NCBI GenBank assembly: GCA_019671135.1
Contig: JAHRHY010000002.1
Coordinates: 1,488,001-1,552,000 of the forward strand
Length of the DNA stretch: 64,000 nt
Direction: 5' to 3'
Source: Linnemannia hyalina
Taxonomy: Eukaryota > Mortierellomycota > Mortierellomycetes > Mortierellales > Mortierellaceae
How positions within the stretch are numbered: the stretch's first letter is position 1; every line of letters starts with the position of its first letter. The position numbers and the translations under genes are program-made. Of this stretch, positions 24,601-35,314 are shown piece by piece. The notes beneath the pieces were generated by a model that worked only from the letters and a program-made list of their open reading frames with translations, was not told where the DNA came from and searched no databases.

Positions 24601-27600
24601 CCAGCCATTGTCGCTCCTGAGTCCGATGGCTTGTTGCACGCCCCTATTGAGAACACTAAGGTGCGTCGCGGCTTGCTGTTGATCACCAAGGTCATCCAGA
24701 ACCTCGCCAACAACGTCCTCTTCGGAGCCAAGGAACCCTTTATGATTGTCCTCAACACTTTCTTGACATCCAACATCCACAAAGTCACTCGTTTCCTCGG
24801 CAATATCTCGACCCCTCAACCCATGGAGCCTGCTTCGACCGATCCTGCCCACTACCGCGCGATCGAAGTTGGCGATCGTTCGTCGCTCCACCGCCATTTG
24901 GTGCTGAACTTGGAGAGGATGAGCAAGGATTTGACCATGAAGACCTCTCAGGAGCTGGAGGAGGACAAGACCTACCTGGCGACCAAGCGATCCTTTGACA
25001 CGCTCTCGACCCTTTTGGCACAGCTTGGGCCACCTCCAGAGCGCCATCGTCGCGATATTGTCCCTGTGACGCTGAACATTCACCAGTACCACGAGTTCAT
25101 GCGCAAGAACAGAAGCCGTGTCAACGATAACATCCTCAAGGATAGCGTTTTCTATGAAGGCGGCCTCTCCAAGGAGAGGAGACCCGTGTTTTACTTTGTC
25201 ATGCGTAAGCTGTCGCTCGAGAATCTTGATCTCGAGACCGTCATGTACCGCGTCTTCCTCGTAAGTTTGATCTCTTTGTCACTGAGCCGCTATTACATGA
25301 ACATGTCATTTCTATCTTTGCTTTTTCCTAACCACACTCTGATGTTATTTGAATTACAATAGTTGCTGGAGCCTGTGGCGAACAAGTCGTTTGATTTGGT
25401 GGTGGATGTTACTGGTTTTGGCGCATCGAACGAGATTTCCGACCACAACATCAGCCAGTTCTTGCAGCTCTTGCCATCGGAAACTGCTCTGGGATTGTGT
25501 AACCTGTTCTTTGTTAACGTCAACTCGGCCTTCAGGCGCTACACCAAGTCTCTTTCTCGCCAATTGACTGGACGCGTTGCTAAACGAGTGATCTTCCCCT
25601 CCAGTCTGCAGGAGCTCTATGAGTTCATTGCTCCTTCTGAACTTCGCCTTCCCAAATCGACCACATCCTTGGAGGCAGACGCTAACATTGCGATCGGCGG
25701 TGTCAGCAAGCTCACCCCTGGATCACCCCCTACGCCAGTCCAGTTCAAGATTGGCCACGAGGTCATCCAGATCGTCCTGCAGCGGAAGCAGGAGATCTTT
25801 ACGGGAATGAACTGCCAGTACAACGACGTCTACCACATCAGCGAGCTGGATGACATCTCCAAGGCCCACAGCCGTGGAGACGATGGCGAGTTCTTTATCA
25901 TCTACGAGGACGGCACCATGTCGATGACTTTCACCAGTCCCAAGCGTGATCAAATCATCTCAGCTGTGGCCAAGACCAAGCAGCGCTTCCTGACTACGAA
26001 GCCTGCTAGCTACAATGCCCGCGTGATTCGACCCAATGATGTGCCTGGTACCTTGCTCACCATGGCGTTGTTCAACTTGTCGAGCCCCGATTCTGCTCTT
26101 CGTCTGGCGTCCTACAACTTGCTCTGCGCTCTTTCGGACACCTTCAAGTTTGATACCGGTAACCAGTTGCTGAGTGCCAAGGGTCTTTGCATCCCCACCA
26201 ACAACGCGCCCTTTATTCGTCGTATGAGTGAGATGCTTGCTAGGACTGAGTCCCACTTGACATTGGAGTTCTTGACCGAGTGCTTTGTCGGTTTCCAAAA
26301 GACCCCCAAGGCCCTCAAGCCTCGCTGTCTCGAGTTCGTGTCGCCCTGGCTGTCCAACCTGGCCAAGTACTGCAGGAGCTCGAGCGACAACCATGCTGGA
26401 TTCGCCAAGACGCGAGAGATTATCAAGGGTCTTATCGACATGACCGTCAACGAGCCTGAGATCTATGGAGCTATGCAGGACATCATCTGGAGCCGCGTCG
26501 AGGAGATTGACGCCTTGGTCGTCCTCGTCCTGGACTTGTTCATTACAGAGTCAATGGAAGGCGGTATTGGATCGGTTCAGGCCGAGAAGTTGGGCGACTC
26601 ACTTGTGACTCTGTCGTCGGTGTCAATCAGCGGAAAGGTCATCTCTCGCCTGCGCAAAGTGATCTCCAAGACTGGCCTCAAGCCCATGCGCCAATTGACG
26701 GACCATCCTTCCTGGACAGAGATTGGCGTCTTAGTTCGATTTTGCATGAACCTGTCGTTCAACGATACTAAGGATGTGCTTAACTTCTTGCCCGAGGTGT
26801 GCCACATTGTGACCTTGTTGGTCGCTGCGGGTGCTTCGGTGGTTCGATCTGCAGTCCACGGCATGGTCACTAACATTGTCCAAGCTTTGGCGACGACCAT
26901 CCCTACCAGCGAGCCCAACCACGCCAAGCTTCTGGATCTGTTGCAGGAGCTTTCTGAGAACAAGTACAGGATGTTGTTTGGACTAAGCCGGTCTTATAGC
27001 AACTCGTATGTTATCTCGCCCGAGACCCTCAAGGACTTTAACGAGCCCATGCCCCTTTCTTGGCTCGACAACATCTGCAAATCCCTCATGGACGTCGTCG
27101 AGCTCGGCTCCCCCACCAACGGTACGTTTCTGTTTTCTGTTTCGTTTTGTTGAATTAGCATTTCTGTGTTTTTATTTTCTACGAATGTGAAATGCTAATA
27201 TTATTTTACTTCCCTTTTCAAAAATAGATGCGGCGAATGCGGCGAGAGCTCGCTGGATGGGATTGGTGACGAGCACTGCTTTTCAATTCAACCCTGCCAT
27301 TCAGCCAAGGGCGTTTGTTGCCTTGGGTTGCCTGGCCCGCGAGGAGGTGGATGATGATCTGCTGTACCAGATTTTGGTGGCGCTCCGAGGCGCATTGGCA
27401 ATGTTCACCGAGGCCGACACGAATCTGATTGCCAGTATTGTGATGTGTCTCACCAACATTGCGGTCAACCTACCCGCAGAGTCCAGATACCTCCAGCACC
27501 TCTTCTGGCTAGGCCTGTCGATTGTCGAGATTGGCCACGTCCCCCTCTTCACGTACGCCCTCGAATTACTCCAAGCGGTCTTGAAGGTCTTGGATGCTCA

Positions 27601-28543
27601 AGGCTTCTTTATCGATGAGCCTGTGGATGAGGTACTGCTGAGAGCTCGTATGCCCCTGCTGGATGTGACCAGGGATCTGGACGAGTCTACGGGCTTGAAC
27701 TTTGAGACACACTTCTCGTTTGGTGTTGCTGGTGCCCTCTTGAAGGGTCTGAAGCACCCTTCGACGAAGACCATCACTACCGATGTGCTGAGGTTGATTT
27801 TGCAGATCTCAGTCAAGGGCACCACACCTAACATGGTCGATGTCCGCGTGATGGGTTACTTGGCTGCATTGTTGCCCCAGGCTGCCAGGAACATGGAGCT
27901 CAAGGAGTTGTTGCAGTTGGTCGGCATCACGTCGATGGAGGTCAACAACGCGGCCCTCAACGATACCTACTACAAGATGTTTGATTACCTTGTCATTCCC
28001 GACAACACCACCGGATTGTTGTTGGTTACTCTTGTGGTCACTATGCTCCAGAACGCCGAGACGGAATCTGAGCGTCTGTTCCTTTACGCCTTCTTGGCCG
28101 AAGCTGCCGTCGCCCTCCCCGAGGTCTTTGCCCTCGTGTAAGTCTCTTTTTCCTTTTTGTTTTATTATTTCTTTGAGAGCGAATAGCGTTGCGTTTACAT
28201 TTGTCTGTCAGACTACTAATTCTTTCTCCAAACCTCTTCCACTACAAACCATGATAGCTACGAGTCCCTGTTGCCAAAGATGAACCAGATCATCAACAGC
28301 TCCCAGATCGTCCCCATCATCGACGCAGTCCAGTCCATCATCTTCGCAGTCGTCGCCGACCCAGTCCTCAGCGCTGCCGCAGCCAACACCCAAAAGGCAT
28401 CCCAACTCGCATACCTTACTGAGCTGGGATTCGCGGGATTGATGGATACGGGTGCTCCGGGCTTCAACCCTAGCACTGGACGGCCGACAGTTCATAAGCA
28501 TGCCCTTTTGGTCAGTGAGCTTGTTGAGCGTATCATTCAGTAA
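18643..28543 (+). CDS. Neurofibromin/IRA-type Ras GTPase-activating protein
   Basis: Twelve exons: 18643-18696, 19085-19228, 19917-20553, 20688-21589, 21688-22005, 22116-22365, 22458-23326, 23439-23738, 23830-25260, 25363-27121, 27228-28137, 28258-28543; 7860 nt, 2619 aa, all phases consistent. The architecture matches human NF1 and yeast Ira1/2: a long helical N-terminus, RasGAP domain (~1215-1500), Sec14/CRAL-TRIO domain (~1600-1760), a PH-like module (KIGHEVIQIVLQRKQEI region) and a long HEAT-like C-terminus. The arginine finger is in ELFRRN (first Arg ~1299), and the second signature FLRFLCPAIVAPES lies near 1410. The protein speeds GTP hydrolysis by Ras and so dampens Ras-cAMP/MAPK growth signalling, acting at membranes. 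Exons 1-2 are supported by similarity to the NF1 N-terminus (LISRIIA followed by LPY). Introns 1 (388 nt) and 2 (688 nt) are much longer than the other nine, which are about 90-135 nt. Exon borders come from eye reading. Confidence 0.95.
19403..19428. repeat. (CAA)n run inside intron 2 of the neurofibromin gene
   Basis: About eight or nine CAA units lie within the unusually long second intron. The intron also has scattered CAACA-rich sequence at 19250-19290. Confidence 0.85.
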
Positions 28544-29427
28544 TGGCGATAAGCGTTGTTGGTTGGTGGTATGAAGGGTGCGTGGTGCCGAGGAAAGGAG
28601 GTCGGTTAATATTTACTTTTCGTTACTTAGCTTTTTTTTTCGTTGTTTTCTTTTTTTGTGTTTTGTTTGCTTCAATCAACCTTTTGTAACTCCAAAAAAA
28701 ATCCTTTCTAATAAATATAACTTTCAAGGATAGTTCTTGGTGCCTGAGTCGGATGGCTGGTTCATATCGTCAGGCTTTGATGTGTGAGAAGCATGCAGCC
28801 AGCAAGGAGGCGCGCTTTGGCACGATAATTTCCTCGTCTAGCTTGTCCGCCTGTATACATGCTGCTATTTCCTCGAATGATGCGCTGTATTGATCCAATC
28901 CCAGGGGTTTTTTTTCGTCACCTTGGATCGCCGATGGCATCCGCTTTCGCTATCTTTTTTTTTCTGTTCTGTGGAAGAGAAATATCCAGTGCCTGGCGAT
29001 GAAGAAGGGCCAAAAGTGAGAGTTTGCCCCGTTTCCTTTTGCATCGCGTGCTAGATGCCGCCCATCTGGGCACCTGACTGTGATACCTTTAAGGACATGG
29101 TCGGATTATGTTGATTCGGCGAGTTCCTAGATTGAGCGTTTTGTTTTTGAGACCAAACGAGTGTAGGAGGGAGAGATGAGGCGTGAGGGGTTTCTTTCTG
29201 TCGCTCTGACTTTTTTAGCGTTTGTTTTCATGGCTTCGCCCTTTCCTTTGTGCATGAAGCTTTTTTCGTTGTATCTTTTGAGTCATACTTTTCAGAGACC
29301 TAGGAGGGCTACGTTTACGCAAAGAAATGGTTCATGCTAGGATACAGTTTTCTTCTAGCTTGCTGTCTCCTTGAAGATTTCAATCGCTTTCACCTGCTGA
29401 TGGCCATTATGTATTGTTGAAAGTGGT

Positions 29428-29490
<63 letters not shown>

Positions 29491-30006
29491 CAGACGAATA
29501 AGAAAACGTGGAGGTAGATAGATGGTCTCCATCAGAGTCTCGCCGCATCTGTGTTCATGCATCTTTTGTTTTTTGTTCATGCTTCGAGGACACCAAAGTT
29601 TGAAGGCTGGAGTGGGACAGGTTTCTTTGTTTTGTTGTGAATTTTTTTACTTTTTGGTACATATATCGTCAAGACACTCATGGGCATATTGCTACTGAAA
29701 CGACATTTTCAGTTCCGTCGCAACGTCTTTTCGATTCCGTTACGCGTCTTTCAATAACCGCTTACGCCAAAAATGAAGATGGTTGAGGATGAAAAAATGT
29801 GTTTGGGGCGACGCCTGCTCTGTATTGGGATTCAATTGAGAAAGAGAGAGCAGCGTGTATGCTTTATTCGCAGATCTTCCGATAAAGAACTAGCAACTAT
29901 TGAAAATGCGGTTATTGATTGGAATGAACCTATAAAATTCTATTGGATAGTGAATTGGACGTTTGGAGCTACTGGTGTCTAACAACCAAAGACGTCGTAG
30001 TTACTG
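28544..30006. other. Intergenic spacer with microsatellites, start of the accessory pocket
   Basis: T-rich sequence follows the neurofibromin stop codon (28610-28730, probable 3' UTR with an AATAAA-like AATAAATATAA near 28710). Then about 1.2 kb contains no recognised gene. A compound GT/GA microsatellite lies inside. Short frames at 29773-29982 match nothing I recognise. Confidence 0.5.
29426..29487. repeat. Compound (GT)13(GA)18 microsatellite
   Basis: Thirteen GT units run directly into eighteen GA units without interruption. Confidence 0.95.
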
Positions 30007-30393
30007 TTACATCAATTCAGACCGTGAAGGTTTATCTGCGAGATTGGATTTGGATGGAATCCACAAAACAGAGAGCGATATCTTGTCTGTCTCCAACCTC
30101 TTTGTGAGCTCCATCAGATGGTCGTTTACTGCCGGATGCCTGGCAGGGTGTCTTACAGAACGATTGTTCAACATTGTACAGACGCTTGCATTGTCACAGT
30201 ACAGGAGGACGGTCGTGTTTTTATACTCTGTGTTATCCAAGATGGCACGGCAGGCCGCATAGGACTCCGCTGCGAATATACTCTGTCTGAAGTTCGGCGG
30301 CAGTGGGAAGTTCTTCGAGGTACCTTTGTGGTTCACCCAAGCACCCTGGGTTAGCGTAGCGTCACTAAATAGTTTGTAAGGCCTGCAAGGCAT
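30007..30393 (-). mobile_element. Solitary RNase H domain of retroelement type (fragment)
   Basis: An intact 128-codon frame carries the complete acidic core of a retroelement RNase H: Asp11 (LFSDAT), Glu43 (AAES), Asp67 (YCDN) and Asp120 (NLADKPSR). The end motif WIPSKSNLADKPSR is typical of RNase H that follows reverse transcriptase in tyrosine-recombinase (DIRS-like) and some LTR elements. No reverse transcriptase is found upstream (30394-30900) and no integrase or recombinase downstream. No long terminal repeats are apparent nearby. It is most likely a truncated retrotransposon whose RNase H frame has not yet decayed. A domesticated stand-alone RNase H is a less likely alternative. Confidence 0.7.
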
Positions 30394-30918
30394 AATGAGA
30401 GGCGAATGTTGTGTTGTGTGTGACTAATTTAGCGAAAGATAATCCACCTCATCGTCTGGTTTTATACCCCCATTGCCAAAGTTTTAAACGGTTTAATTTA
30501 ACTGCTATGGTCTCATCATAGTTACATGAACAAGCCAAGTGATCATTGCATGAGTTACGTAAATATTATTGTATAGTGCTTTAACTCGAACAAACCAAAG
30601 GCCTGTGCTTTGATACTTATGCATTATATAAGGGTCGTCAAACTACGGCCAGATCCAAAATAAATCCGCCACTCGTTTGCGCATTTGACATTTTTCTGTC
30701 AACGTCAACTGCGCAGGTCTTCTAATACGAAAATACGAACGCACAAACCTACGACCCTTGACGTATTTCGCAAACACAAGGCGCGCGTTTGGCAGTGGCA
30801 GCGGCAGAAATCGTCAAACGAGAAGAAAAAATAAATCCTTTTTTTTCGTTCAGGAGAGTCAAATACCACTCCATCTACTTCTCTCACAACCAATTGGACA
30901 CACCTCTTACCCTACACC
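30394..30918. other. AT-rich spacer, nothing recognised
   Basis: Lower-GC sequence than the conserved gene blocks. There is no coding frame that I can support and no repeat boundary that I can define for the neighbouring RNase H fragment. Confidence 0.45.
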
Positions 30919-31372
30919 ATGGCTCCTATCAAGAACAGCAAGAACGTCCAACCCAAACCCAGGGTTCTCACTCGTCGTGCAAAAGGCCGTCACGACTCTC
31001 TTGACCCCCCAGACTACCAATAAGTACAACAATTAAGACCACACAAAAATAAGAGCAACCACGTCCGTTTCTGTCAGCCTTGTGTAACATTTTTTTCTTC
31101 TTTGTTCTCGTTTAGTTGACGCCCTTGTCGTCCTCCTCCTCTGAATTTGACACCGCATCCCATCAGCCTTCGGCCTCTTCGCATGAGACTCCTCGTTGCC
31201 TGCTGAGGACCAGGATGGTACTCCCGCGGGACCGTCGTCTGTCCAGGTCACAGAGACCGCGTCGTCCTCTTCCTCATCCAAAGGGAAAGGAAGACATGTG
31301 TGTGAAGAAGAAAAACGGGCAAAAAGGGGCCAAACAGTCGTCACGTTTGACGAAATGCGTTGGCGTGTTTGA
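30919..31372 (+). pseudogene. Probable broken small gene, Ser-rich hypothetical protein
   Basis: An ATG in good context (ACACCATGG at 30914-30922) opens a basic peptide (MAPIKNSKNVQPKPRVLTRR...) that reaches TAA after 34 codons. That stop overlaps what could be a decayed splice donor (CCAATAAGTA where CCAGGTAAGTA would fit). After a pyrimidine-rich stretch and TTTAG (about 31117), a second coding-like segment begins (LTPLSSSSSEFDTASHQPSA). It continues only after a 1-nt frame change near 31200, as EDQDGTPAGPSSVQVTETAS and then VVTFDEMRW. The broken donor plus the frameshift suggests a dead gene. The product is not recognised. Confidence 0.35.
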
Positions 31373-32035
31373 TTTGGGTACGTGGAAATGGATACTTGAA
31401 AAGAATACGAAAATGGGTACTCCCTTTTGCGTGTATTGAAATACGCTCGGTCTCTTTTCACGCCGTCTGACAAGGGCTTTGACGGTCCCTATTGTTATCA
31501 AGACCGACCAAGCCGACGGTGGTTTGCATGTGAACCTACAAAACCAAGTGGTCAGTGCTATATCTGTGAACCAAGGGATCGGTGCTTTGCCTGTAAAACT
31601 AGGCAAACCAAGGGATCGGTGCTCTGCCTGTAAAGCTAGACCAACCAAACGGTCAGTGTTCTGTAAGAATAAGGTACTGCAACCTCCTCCTAGTCTTTTC
31701 TGCCATTTTATGTCGACCCCTATTATCGATTCGTGTGTGCCGCGCTCTTGAAAAAAATAACTCTAGTATGAGCATATGTCAGTCATACTTTCATGCGCAC
31801 CCAGTGTAATTGTTTGGTCATTGTTGCGTAAGTCCTCACGTCGCATAATTACCAGCCATATAAAAACCATGGCCACACCCGAACACCAGTTTTATCTAAC
31901 AACTCACACCTAACCCACCGCATCAAGGTTTGTCAACGCTAAAACAAGAATGCCACCAGTGAATTCCCATGATAGGTTATTATTTGTGATTGCCGCTAAC
32001 TTGACCTATATCGAATTTAGCTACCTAAATTTACC
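31373..32035. other. Spacer holding a 37-bp minisatellite, otherwise nothing recognised
   Basis: Between the broken small gene and the secreted-protein gene I see only the minisatellite at 31505-31674. Its short open frames are a by-product of the repeat. A probable TATA-like TATAAAAACC lies at about 31859, upstream of the 32036 gene. Confidence 0.45.
31505..31674. repeat. Imperfect 37-bp minisatellite, about five copies
   Basis: Units begin near 31505, 31542, 31569, 31606 and 31643 with the core ACCAAGGGATCGGTGCTTTG and variants. The spacing is 37 bp except for the second copy, which lacks about 10 bp. Because 37 is not a multiple of three, the encoded peptide motif (RCFACK-like) cycles through the reading frames. 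Confidence 0.8.
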
Positions 32036-32293
32036 ATGAAAATATCTCGGGTTATCCCTTACAGTTTGGTCTTTTCGTCAATCTTCGGTCTGACGAAGGC
32101 AGGTCCCATGGCTTATGGGATATGCCAAACTGGGTGCAATTCACTTGTAGTTGCCTGTTATACGGCAGCCGGTTTCACTTTTGGAACTATAACCGCCGGT
32201 GCTGGTATCCCTGCTGTGATTGTTGGGTGTAATGCAGCGCAAGGCACATGCATGGTTGCTTGTGTCGCTGCCGGATGCGCACCTATCCTTTGA
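32036..32293 (+). CDS. Small secreted cysteine-rich protein
   Basis: Single-exon frame of 85 aa: a signal peptide (residues 1-~22, cut near TKA-GP), then a hydrophobic, Gly/Ala-rich mature chain with seven Cys. The pattern AYGICQTGCN ... ACYTAAG ... GAGIPAVIVGCN ... GTCMVACVAAGC matches a widespread family of tiny secreted eukaryotic proteins, often annotated as 'zygote-specific class V copy B'-like, with GP-x-AYG-x-C-Q-x-GC near the start. The function is unknown; cell-surface or secreted location is inferred from the signal peptide. It lies between a retroelement fragment and several broken genes, yet its own frame is clean. Confidence 0.75.
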   Translation: MKISRVIPYSLVFSSIFGLTKAGPMAYGICQTGCNSLVVACYTAAGFTFGTITAGAGIPAVIVGCNAAQGTCMVACVAAGCAPIL

Positions 32294-33694
32294 CTGCATT
32301 TGATTTTTCCGTTATTAAAGTAGCCTTTAACTATTCAAGTACGGTACACTCACCCGTGTGTGACTACCAGGTCATTCACTGCCTAACGGGTGCGTCTTTT
32401 TCTTTTCTTTTTACTCTGGGATCGTGGTTTAATGGATGCGCCACGAACGCAGTGACGTTCGCGCTGACTAATAAAACAGTGCTTTTCCAATTAGCCAAAG
32501 CCTCCGGTAAATCCCCCATGAAAGCCTTAGAAGGTGCCAGTGGTGAAGTATTTGACCTACACAGGTGATGCGATTAGAGTACCTTGACCGGTTCGTTAAG
32601 TAATCTGATACATGACCCTTCATGTAAGGAATAGCCAGCCGTTGTGAACCCGCCATGATTCGTATCCATGTACCCTTTAAGTATGCCCTAAAGTACTTTT
32701 TGGTTTCCGCGCGGAGAAAAAGGTTCAAGCCCTCCCTTGATTTCCAGGTTAGCACCTATGAAAAGGAACGGAGCATCGGGAGTGGATTGTGTAACCTTTT
32801 TTAGCTTTGGTTCGTGCCCGAACAGCCAAGTTCTTTGCAACTTTACGAGGTTAATAGAACGCAAAGTGCGTTTTAAGGCGGTCGTATACTCAAATGTCAA
32901 GATGGAGAATCGAGGGATAAACACCATGGGTGTTCATTTCATCCGAGCGCGCATTGCCTCAATGACCAATTCCTATGTGTTTCGATAATGGCTACAGAAT
33001 AGTACTCTTCTAGAATACGGCTGGCGGTTACACCGTCAAACGTTAGACTCTCATTCAATTTTTGCCTTGCACGCCAGTTTGTTTGCTGTACTACGTTTAA
33101 CAAAGAGGGAAGCTACCATGGGAAAGCATTACTGTTGTTTTTATTGCCCTTGCAGCCGCAATAAACATTCGCCAAAGAAAAAGATAATGAACAAAATGTC
33201 TGCCAGAGATACAATATATATGTATACCAAAGAATGATTGCTTGATTTTTTAAATAAAACTCGATGGAACTCGAGTGAAGCACCTCACCTCATTTTGGAC
33301 TCATACTTTTAACGTTATCTCCTTCAGGCCGCTCTTCTCGAATCAAGGAGAAAAAATTAAAGCTATTGTTATTGGAAAGGTGTTCTAAGACCCTTTAGCA
33401 AATCTTGCGAGTCCCGCGCTGTCGCCATTAAATATGTCCTGATAGCCTGGGCTACTACGTTGATACTCACTAAGTCCATCAAATACTTCGTCTATACCTA
33501 CTCTCACAAGAGGTTTTGCTCCGCAGTCTCCTTGCCAACTACCACAACTTTCTCCAACAAATCAATCCTCTTTCACCTGACTCTTGTAAGTCAATGATTC
33601 TGGCTTTTGCAATTCATCTCTCAGAGTAGTAAAAATAGTTCACAAATGACGCATGTCTACGTTTTCTTGGTATCACAAACCCAGATCCTCCAAA
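32294..33694. other. AT-rich spacer, possible further decayed coding text
   Basis: No gene can be supported. On the minus strand, 32468-32927 has two overlapping frames with protein-like composition (for example KKVTQSTPDAPFLFIGANLE) interrupted by stops. This may be another relic, but I recognise no family. Confidence 0.35.
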
Positions 33695-34071
33695 ATGAAG
33701 TTGTCTACTACCGCCCTCTCCCTGGCCCTTATTTCAACTTACTTCTCCGCTGTCCAGGCTTGATACCCCGCCATGTTGATTGTCTCTCAAGTTTTGAACG
33801 ATGATCCCAGAAGCAAGCTCACCAAGGTGACATTCTTTTTGTTGGCTCCCAGAGATATCAACAGCTACTCTACAACGGTCGACTCCGGCAACACTAACAA
33901 GACTATGATAACCACCGCCGGCAACGGTACGTTTCTGTTTGCTGTCCTCTGGAGAGACGAGAAGTTCGGCTTTATTACAATGACTGGCACAACTTCCATG
34001 AACATAGTAAGAGACGGTGGTTTACTAATGGAGATAGCGTGGGGAACATTGAGTTCGATGGCTGCATTAAC
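33695..34071 (+). pseudogene. Small secreted protein gene with a stop right after the signal peptide
   Basis: The ATG at 33695 starts a textbook signal peptide (MKLSTTALSLALISTYFSAV then QA). The next codon is TGA (33764-33766), and the same frame then stays open (YPAMLIVSQVLNDDPRSKLT, LLAPRDINSYSTTVDSGN). After about 33950 the best protein-like text moves to another frame (RLYYNDWHNFHEHSKRRWFT, ending FDGCIN-stop near 34071). This indicates one nonsense and at least one frameshift mutation in a formerly secreted protein of roughly 120 aa. The family is not recognised. A spliced or read-through form is possible but less likely. Confidence 0.55.
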
Positions 34072-35314
34072 TAGGGTGAGTTTTCTCTCGATCGTTAGCT
34101 GGGCTTCCTTTTTTTTTCTGTAGTATTCTCTTCTCTCTTCCGCTATTTTTTTTCTCATTATTTAATAGTTAGAAAAGTACAGTAGATAAGGTCTTATGAA
34201 TATATGTGTACGTGCAGTCTGTATAGCTGTAGGTACTTGGCCGTGCTGGTTGATCCAATTTGCGGGTGTTAGTCGGTATTTTGATGTAGTCGGAGACTGT
34301 GCATAGCACAATGAAAATGAAGCTAATGAGAATAAAGGCCATTTTTTGTATGACTTGACACATAAACGCGTTGCCTAGTAATTTACGTGTCTGCGGACAT
34401 GCCGGCTCTCCTCGCGTCGAAGAGATGAATCATCCCATAGAGACAAAAAAAAAGGTGAGTCAAGAGACAATCAAAGAACAGCAATTGGCTGGCAGCTAAC
34501 AAAAGGTGAGTGTGAAAAAAAGGCTTTTGCTCGGCAGCTCTTCAATCTTTCTCTCTCTCGCGCGAAAATAAAGAGGCTTGTTGTGACACCTTATTCATGG
34601 CACCCCCACTTTTTTCGGCATCAGGTTTGCTCCTTTCCTCACTTCCCTCCTCTTCTCTTTCCCACTTCATCCCTGCATCCATCAACCTTCCTCCTTCCTC
34701 TCATTATTTTCTTATATCCATTCTCACACCACCTCTCACAAGTCCCCTTTCCTCAATCTTCATCGATCATATATCTGCCATCAGCATCCGCTCCCTCCTC
34801 ATCTGCCTCGTTTTGGTTTCCTGTTAAACTATCGACACATTACTCCCGTCAACCAAAACGCAGGTATGAACAAGCACTCCTTTCTTAATTACCAGATTCT
34901 TGGTTTTTCTCTGTCTTCCTTTTCAATCAACTACCGTTCAGTTGTGCCTCTTTTCATCCTATGTGCACCCCTCGCCTTTTTCTCCCTGAAGACACAGCTA
35001 TCAGTGCGTACACTTTTTTGCTCATCTGGATCCGGGAGAAACAAAAAAAAGGCGTTGAATTAGAATGTTTGTCGATTTTTTTGTTCGTCACCAGTAAAAC
35101 ATAATGACCGGCGAAAAGTGTCAGACGAATTTTTGTTTTTCTCCTCGCACTTTGGCCTCATCAACCGCTTCAACCGCCTTTTTACAGCCATCATTTTTCA
35201 TCACGAAGACTTTTTTTCATATTCTTGTACGGCCGAAGTACTGATCTTTCCATTTCTAATCACTTCCTTTCCGCTATTGACAGCACTCTACCGTTCGTGC
35301 ACCCTTTTGATAGC
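34072..35314. promoter_or_regulatory. Spacer and leader of the Myb-type gene, with a candidate 5' UTR intron
   Basis: From 34570 the sequence becomes strongly pyrimidine-rich (about 34620-34850), like other leaders in the window. A donor-like CAG/GTATGA at 34864 and an acceptor-like TTGACAG ending at 35283 would remove 420 nt between the leader and the ATG at 35315. The splice is inferred from the sites only. Confidence 0.4.

Noticed and set aside
23830..25092. 420-codon antisense frame across the RasGAP exon
   Set aside because: It mirrors a strongly conserved coding exon. Its own product (Gln/Leu/Val-rich) has no domain, and its end coincides with the exon border only by chance.
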